From Zonotrichia leucophrys gambelii (Eukaryota > Chordata > Aves > Passeriformes > Passerellidae), in assembly GCF_028769735.1 (NCBI RefSeq), contig NC_088172.1, positions 61,721,075 through 61,785,074 of the forward strand: 64,000 nt of DNA. Reading direction: 5' to 3'. Position 1 is the stretch's first letter, and each line of letters starts with the position of its first letter. Under the pieces are notes generated by a model, which saw only the letters and a list, made by a program, of their open reading frames with translations, did no database searches and was not told the DNA's origin. Both the position numbers and the translations under genes were made by a program. Positions 52,901-61,900 of this stretch are shown piece by piece.

Positions 52901-55900
52901 AAAGAAGAAAATATGGAATATACAAAGCAGCTGATCCTCAGCTGCCTGCTGAACATCTGTCAGAAATTGTCATCAGATGGTAGCAAGGTCCCAGCAGGTA
53001 AAAATCACCAGACTCATCTCTTGGTAATTCTCTCACAGCTCAGCATTAAAACAATGGTCTCAACTTGGGTTTCTTCCTCAGTCTATGTTGTTTGGTTGAG
53101 GAGAGAGGGATTTCTCTGTGAGGGTAAAAAAGTTTACCTTCCTAATCGTTTTTGTAGATGCACTAGGTATGGTTTGCACACTAAAAACAATGCTTGAGTG
53201 TACTGTTTGCTCCTACATGGCTGGCCACTGATGTATTAATAAGTGAGTATTTTTACCTGCAGATATCCTGGACAAAGAAAAATTCAGTGTGGAGCTGATA
53301 GTTCAGTGCATCAGGTATTCTAAAATGCCCCAGACACACCACCATTGTCTGCTGCTCCTTAGTGCTGTTGCTGGAATATTTCCTGTAAGTAACACCTGGA
53401 ATTTATGCGTTGGCTCTTGTCGTTGGTTTCCAAATATTGGGTAGAGTGAAGAACATACAGATCTGTTCTGTGGGGAAAAACTTCCTGAAAAGGAGCCAGA
53501 GGCAAAATGGACAGGGTCCCTGCTCTTTAAGGGCTTTCTATTCCATTTTAGTTAAAAACAAACATCTGTCTTGATGCTTTGGTCGCCGGCCATTTGTGGC
53601 TCGCAGTGGAGTGCAGTAGAAATGGAAGCAGTTTTCTGACACCAGCCCTGCCTGACCTTTCCACTCTGGTCAGAGTTCTCATGTCTTGTTTCTTCTTTCT
53701 CCTGCTTTTTTATATAAAAAGGGAAAATACCTGGTCTGTTAGCACATGCATTCTTACAAGTTCCTATCTTGTACAACACTGAAAAATGAAATTGTAGTTG
53801 ATAATAGAACTGGGTTGTTTTGATTTTAATTGACCAAGAAACAGGCCTTTTCTTCTATGGACTGAAATTTGACTGTACACTGTTCTAAGATTCTTTTGCT
53901 TTGAAACTCTAAACCAGCAAAATGTACCCAGGTGTATCAAACTCAGCTTGCATCTTTATATTCACTTCAGTATATTCTCCACATGTTTGGAAAGGTAGCA
54001 TGTTTTCCTAAAGATAAAACTGTGATATTGTTGATAAATTTTTGGGGGATTTTGTAGTTTTATTGTTTGGGGGTATTTTTTCCATCTTATTGCCATCACC
54101 TGCTAGAGAGTCAGGTATTTGTTTTACATTAATATTGGCTCTTAAAAAATTGTCAAGGTCAGAATAGAAGGAAACATTTTGTATTCATTTAATCTCACTT
54201 TTAAAATATAAAACACTTCTTCCAATCACTAAAACTAAATGAAAAATATGCCCATAATTTATTGCTCTAAGTCCTGGCAAAATGTAGGAAACTAACTTTT
54301 GAGCTAGATGACACCTCTAATTCAGCCTTTTTAAAATTGGTTAGTATGATTACAGTCTAGGCCCCAAAAAGCCAAAAATTGAAATTAGTTTGGTTAGTTT
54401 ACACTGTATGATTGTGGATATTGCAGATGTTTTACAGATACAAAAAAAAGTGGGTGGGAAAATCACTGGAATCTGCCACAACCACATTTTGTGCTTCTGC
54501 AGATTTCCTCATAGCTGGTTTTACTTGTCTTCACCTGGCACTGAAGGATACAAGGTGTTTTATCACACTAAATTCTCAATTTCCACTCTCTAATTAGTTG
54601 CTTGGATGTGTGTCTTGGTTTCTAAATAATGTTTAGAAATCTACCAATCACACAGTAAGTAGCATTAAGGGACAATATGCATTTAAAACTTATTTAAGGA
54701 GATTTTGAAAGATAATAATGATTCTCTTTTGATTTTTGGGGTTTTTTTAATAGGAATCTAGTGTCATTTGTAGGAATGAGAAATGCCTCAAGGTACAATA
54801 TGCACAGCAGCATGAACTAATTTCATCTCTTCTTTTCCAGGATAAAGTTCTTCACAACATCATGCCCATTTTTACATTCATGGGAGCAAATGTCCTGCGT
54901 CTGGATGATACCTACACTTTCCAAGTCATTAACAAGACAGTGCAGATGATTATTCCTGCTCTTATACAGGTACATTTGTCTTCTTAATGGAAAGATTATT
55001 AATTAAGTAACTTTATTTAGAATATTGGTGGTAGAATAAGTTGTCACCTACTCTAGGATTATTTTTATAGACATTAAATTGTATGTAATATAATGTAATT
55101 CAGACTTCTGTGTCTCTGACCAAGTTCATCAGACTGCTGCTTCTTTTCAGTCTTGAGTTTCTGCACTTTATAAATGGTTTAGCCAAAATTACCACAACTG
55201 TACGTTGAGAGGTCCTGAAACATACTTTAAGTTCAAGCTTTTTGTCATAAAAATAACAGGCAAGTTCAGTAGAGGAACCATTGGAAGGAAGAATCTGGTT
55301 ATTAGTTCTATAATATGTCATGGTCATAGGAATAGTAGATGTGGTTTGAAAGAAGTGGAAGTGCTTTTATTCTTCCTGCTGGTGTTTGTGGGGCCTTTCT
55401 TGATTTTGCCTGGACCTCTTAGATAAATGGCTATCAATCAAAACAAAAACAGATCCTTGTTTTTCAAATCAACAGTTTCTTCAGTCAGATTTCTCTTGCA
55501 CCAAAGAAATCTTGATTCTGGATCATAATTAGATTTAAACATGAAACATGATGTATAATGTTATGTAAAAGTGAATTGAGAAAAAAAAATGTTTTCGATA
55601 ATGGGCTGAGGATTTCCCAGACTACATTTAATTGTATGTGTACACATTTTTCATCCTTATATATCCTCATCAGTTATAGTTCTCTGTTATATAAAAAGAG
55701 AGAGAAATTGATTTCTTTAATTTTTTTCTTTAAAACCTTTCCTAGCAGCCTGCACAAGTTTCTGTGACAAATTATTTGTGGCACACGATTATTACATGTG
55801 GGAAGAGACTTCTGTTACTTGAGGCCATGTAGCCCATGTATATTATTTTTCCTAGGCCCTTGAATCTAAGACCCTAACTCAAAGTTTTCTGAAGGATGTG

Positions 55901-58900
55901 GCTTTGCTTTCTCTTGATAATGTCTTGTTTGTTTCAGCTGATGTCAAGTAGTTTTTCTCTTTTTTGTTCTTTTTTTTCTCCCTTTTTTAAATTTTATTTG
56001 AAGCATCTTCCTTTAACACTGCAAAAGAACCGTATGATTACAAACTTTTCTTGGGAGCACTTAGATTTTCCTTGAGATTATGCATTTGGCAGTGCTGCTA
56101 TCTGGCACTTAGTGCCCTCTCTTATTTTCTGAAGTTGCAAGAAAGGCCTTGTACCCTGCTGCAGTAACGTGTGTGAACTGCTGTGTTTGTGGCCAGGCTG
56201 AAGACAGTGACTTGTCGGAGTCCTCGGGAAGCGTGGAGGAGGTGGTGATCAAGGTCATTCGCGTGTTTGTGGATGCCCTGCCCCACGTGCCGGAGCACCG
56301 GCGCCTGCCCATCCTGTCCCAGCTGATCACTACGGTGGGAGGAGACAAATTCCTCTGGGTTCTCCTGGTGCTGCTCTTCGAGCAGTACGTGACCAAAACT
56401 GTGACAGCGACACCAAGCACAGACAAGGTTAGCAGGCTGAGGGGTCAGCTTTTTCCCTGAGAGCCTGATCTCTTTTCATCACAGTCTTGCCTTTAGGGAG
56501 TTCCTAATAAGCCCCAGGTCATGCTGGAAAAGGTAGTGAGCTCTGGATTTGTGCTACAGCAGAACCTGATGGTGGGGTTGGCTGTGACTTGTACTGCACA
56601 TTCAATAGCGCTGTGTCCTGGGGCCTGAACAATAGATCAGATCATATTGTGTAGCAATCCTTGATCTGAAGAGCTGATAATCTAATTATGTAGTGCTTCA
56701 GTAGTAATGAAGTTGGATTTTTTCCCTTCAGTTGTGTTTGTGGAACATGATACTGGTCTTTCTCTACAGACTAAGATGAAAACCCTAATAAGTTTTTGTG
56801 TAGACAGGCCCTGAGATTAGGTGAAAGCATAGTTTATGGGGGAAACAGAAAGAATTATTAAAGGAACATTGGAGAAGATAGTCTTTGCTGCAGCAGTTTA
56901 ATCTCTCTCTTTACCCTCTGGAGCTTTGTTGTCTCCAAGGGCTTGCTGCTTTTACCACTGGTGTTAATCCTGGAAGTGTCCAGCTCAGCATGGCATTTTC
57001 ACAAGCTCACTGAGGCATTTTCGAGTATTTTTATTAGTATTGATAGAAATATCCTTTCTTAATCCTTGAAATATTTATTTTTTTTTTCTGAACCATTAAC
57101 AGGATGCTGTTCTGGAAGCAGACACTGAATTTTGGATTTCCATCTGCTGCGAATTTAATGTATGTTCTCAGTTCCAGAGCGTGATGAAGATAATCCAGTA
57201 TCTGACAGAGCTGCCAGAGAATAAAGAAGGTAACCACAAAGCAGAGACAGCAAATGCATGTAAATCGTCCTAATATAGGAGACAATGGGTAGTGGTTTTA
57301 AACTGAAAAGGGATAGCTTCAGACTAGATATAAGGAAGAAGCTTTTTACTCTGAGAGTGGTGAAGCACTGGAACAAGTGTCTCAGGGAGGTGGGGGGTGC
57401 CCCATCCTCGTCAGCGTTCAGCGCCAGGCTGGATGGGACTTTGATCAACTGTAATTTTACTTTGTTTCTGTGATCAGAAATGAAATAGCTTCAATTTTTG
57501 GATGCAAATTTGTTTTGTCAATGTCTTCAACAGATGATCCTGGGACAAAGAAGTTAACGTGTAAGACAAAGCCAAAAAATCAGGAGGGGCAGCTCTTTAA
57601 TGTGGAATCTCACTCCGACAAACAACTCCGGCATTTCAAATTCTTGTCAGTCTCCTTCATGTCACAGCTTCTGTCTTCTCAGAGTTTTGTGAAAAAGGTA
57701 ATAATGGCAGTTTGCTTCTAGACTGATCACAGTAAGTGATTGTGCCATATTGTAATAGCTGAGGTGTAATTTACTTTTTAGTATGACTTTATGTTCAAAG
57801 TGGGGGCACTGTACAGTGTATCGTGCTGACACCTTTATTGGCACAGTTTTGAAACCTCTCAGTAATGTTATTTTTAATAAGGCTTTTCCAGACAGTCTCC
57901 ATTTATGTGACTGATGCATAGGTAACCAAGTGAAATTCTGACTCCAATGTATTCCCACTGGCTTTATGGAGCTTGGGATTTCACTCACAGCCTAACTCCA
58001 AATTCAGTGTGGGATTCATGGTGTTAATTGTAAAGACAAAATGTTGTGAATTTCAGGCTCTGACTCTAGCAGGTAGACCCAGTTTTTCAGCTGAAAATTG
58101 TCCACCAGCATGAGCTGCATTTGCTAATGTGACTGCATTGCCCAAGGTTCTCAAATTTCCTTCTAGAATGATGGCTTAAATACAGATGTAGGTACTCATA
58201 ATTACCATGTTAGTGGACATTTGATTCAGAAAAACCAAATTAGTGTATTCTGGCATTTTAGTTTAATGAGGGGAGGAAAGTTTCATATTTTCATTCTTGC
58301 TTTTTAAACCAGATAGTTGAATATGAAGAACCAGAAGAGCTGCAGGAGTTGGAACAGAGGTATGCTTTAAATATGCCCTACTCCTATTTTTAGCTTTTAG
58401 TGCAACCCAGGAATATCTTTAGGTGTAGTGCCATTAGAATATCTTTTACTCTAATGATACTTTTTAAATGTCCTCTGCAACAAGCAGTATTTATTATGTG
58501 CACGTTACTTGTTTTTGTTTTATTTTTTTTCTTTTAATGGAATGTGAAACTTTTTATTTCTGAAAGATTGCTCTACCCAATGTCCACTCTTTTTTTGTAT
58601 TTTTGATAGAGGTTATTTACATGCTTTGCCATAATTGTCAGGCTATTCATGTCTGAATCACCAAAGGAATTTGAGATTTTTAGCAAAATATATTGGTTCA
58701 TTGGTTAAAAAAAAAAAAAGATCATTGTTCACAGGTGCCTCTGTATTGGTGTAATCAAAGGTCACACTTTGATTTTACAGCCATTGTGCTGTAAAAGGCA
58801 GTGATAGGGAGATTGAGGGTTTCTTTTGCAGAGGCCTAGCTTGTATGTTTGTTCCAAGAGAAAAAGGGTGTAAGATTTATTTAAATGCTGTGTTCCATGA

Positions 58901-61900
58901 ATGCTCACTTTTAAATTTTTCTGTTTCATTTCCTTGTATTTTTGCTGCCTTGTAAGATTTTATGCTTTCCAGTAATAACAATAGACTTCTTTAGTCTCGT
59001 TGTAACTTGCTGAAAGTTACTTCCTTTCTGTCTAGGCTGTTGGAAGAAGTTCTTCAGTACATAAACACTGTGGCATCTTCAGTGGAAGGAAATGTGGACA
59101 AGCCAACAGCCAAATTCTGGAGGGTTCTGCTTAGCAAGTGCTATGATATGCTGGATAAAGTAAGTCTCACTAGCCCCCATGGTTAGCACTGGGACATTGC
59201 TGCTTTTGCTTGTTGATATGATTATAAACTTTGTAGGGTTTCCTGTTGCATTAGTACTATATTTCATTGGATGGTCTGCAGCCTGCTACATCAATGTTTA
59301 AACTCAGCTAACAACCTGAATAACAACAGCTAACAGCTTCTTAGGACAAGCAGAACAAAAATCAGGAATGCTTGTTTCCTTTAGTTTAATGTTCTACTGG
59401 CTATAAGCAGTCCCTTCACTATGTCTGGTGGAGAAAAATGGCTCTTGGCAGCATTTCTCACTGTTAACTCATAAAATTATTTAGCTAATGCTGTTGCATA
59501 TTTCTACATGCAATTAAATCCTTACACTTTTCCTCTTACTATTTTTTCTGATTAGAAATGTATTTGTAGAATTTGAGTGGCTATCTTGTTGGAATTTTTT
59601 TTACCTGTAAAGCATATTCCAGTTTTCATGATGTACATGGAGAGGGCATTCGCAGAATTATTTTGGGTAAAGAGGGATAGAGCTCACAAGGGTGGACAAA
59701 AGGACTTGCTGAGGAAATCTCAGAGCTAGTGGATAATGGCTGCTTAGCAGCCAGTGAACACAACAAAGCTGGAACCTGCTTTGTTGTTTTGCATGCCTCA
59801 GATACAGCATTGCTGGCTTGTCCCATCTTCTTTGTTCTTGAAACCCATGAGGGAAGTTGAAGAGAGTCTTATCAGGAGGCTGCCATGTCACAGTGCATGC
59901 AAAAGCTTTTCTGGTACTGTTTTGTTTGTTGCCTTGTAGGTCAATGCCTTACTGCCAACAGAAACCTTCATCCCTGTGATTGGGGGGCTGATGATGAATC
60001 AGCTGCCGTCGGTGAGACGCAAGGCCATGGACCTCCTGAACAACAAGGTGCAGCAGCGCACCAAGTGGCACAAGAGCCAGGTGAGGCAAAGGGCTTAAAC
60101 CCAGTTCCTTTAGCAGAAGTACCCAGAGAGAGATTCATGTGCAAGTGCCTGACCCCCTGTAAAGATGGCACATGCCAGTGCCAAGCCTGGCAAGGGCTCT
60201 TGAGCAGTGACACGAAGGCTACCTGCCCACAGCTAGCTTGCAGGTCCTGAGCTTCTCACTGAATGTCTGATGTGTGTGTTCTCCTGTCCTCTCAGATCCT
60301 GCAGCTCTTAGAGCTGGTTCCTGAGCTCATTGCCATTGTCAAGTGCAGAAGAAAGGAGGAAGAGGAGGAGCAGGCCATCAACAGGCAGACTGCTTTGTTC
60401 AGCCTCAAGCTGCTCTGCAAAGGTTTTGGCACAGAAAATCCAGCGCCATTTGTGCCTGTTCTGAAAACAGCCATTGATCTCATTTCTTCAGAGAAGGAAG
60501 AAAAAAATGTGATGGGAAGTGCTTTGCTGTGTATAGCTGAGGTCACCTGTACACTGAAAGCCCAAGCAATACCTCAGCTTCCAAGGTACTCTTGGGTTCT
60601 TCTTAACAGCACCAGCTGCAGCAGGAGTTAGTTACACCAAAATGCATTACTGAAGGAATGCTGATGAAAGCAGTCTGCCCCTGTGTGTGTTTTGTGCAGA
60701 CAAGATTAAAAATATTTCTCGTGCTTGAAGGTGCTTTGTGGTCATAGAACTAAGAAACTAGTGGGAAAAATTGCAAGACTTTTATAATGCACAGTAGAGT
60801 TCCTTATGGAGTCTGCTGCTAGAGAGGCAACCTCTATGGCTTTAGAAAAATCAGACCATAGTTGGTATTTTTTCTGTAGAAGAAATTGCATTTAAAAACT
60901 GTTGAAAACCCTTCATGCTACATTATTTTATTCTCCCTATCCAAGAAGAATCCAAGTATCTAACTTGTTCCTTGTAAAACTGTTTCATTTCTTTACAAAT
61001 ACAAGTCTCTTATTGTCATTAAATCTTTAAACTAAAGACAGGGCTTTGAGTAACCTGATAGAGTGAAAAGTGTTGATCTAGATGATCTTTAAAGATTTCA
61101 TCTGACCAGACCATTCTGTGACTCTAAATTTAATATCCTTCATTAGCTTCAAAATAAAATATGACAGTGAGCCTAGAATACTGAGCTTTCTTGAATACAC
61201 ATGTAAAAATTCTTCTGAAAATTGTCCCTGCAGGCTTAACAGATGGATTTATTGGATTGGAAACATACCTCCAAATGGTCAGTTATTTCACATTTCTCTC
61301 TTTATGTGTGGTTATTCACAGGCTGATGCCGGCACTCTTGAAGACTTTAAAAAGTAAGAAGGAGCTGGTATCCAATGAGATTTACCTGCTGAGTGCCATC
61401 ACTGCTCTGCTAAAGGTTGCAGAAACACTGCCACACTTCCTTAGTCCTTACCTTTTGGAGTGCTTGTTGCAGGTGAGCTCTGTGACTCCTACAGGTTTGT
61501 AAGGGGGGGACAGGACTTGCCCAGATCCCAGAAGAATTACTTTTTTAGTATCCAGTAATCCCAGAGATTACTTTCTTATCTCTGAAACTGAAGTAGGAGT
61601 GTGTGCCAATTTTGTGAAAGCTCATAACCACTCTTCTACTCACCTTCTTTTGCAGGTAACTCAGATACAGAACCTAAAAGCATCTCCTTCTCCTCCCTCA
61701 GGTTATATTTTTCCTCTTTGTAAAGGGAGGTGAATCACAAAGAATCATTCTGTAATATTCAGTCTCCTCATATGTGTATCTGACACTCTTGTGGGAGTCA
61801 TTCTAACCCTCTGCTGCTGACATGGGCATTTTTCAGTGTGTGTCCTCTGAAGACAGTGAGGCTTTGTACACAGACCTTAGCATAAGGTGTTCCAAGTGGT

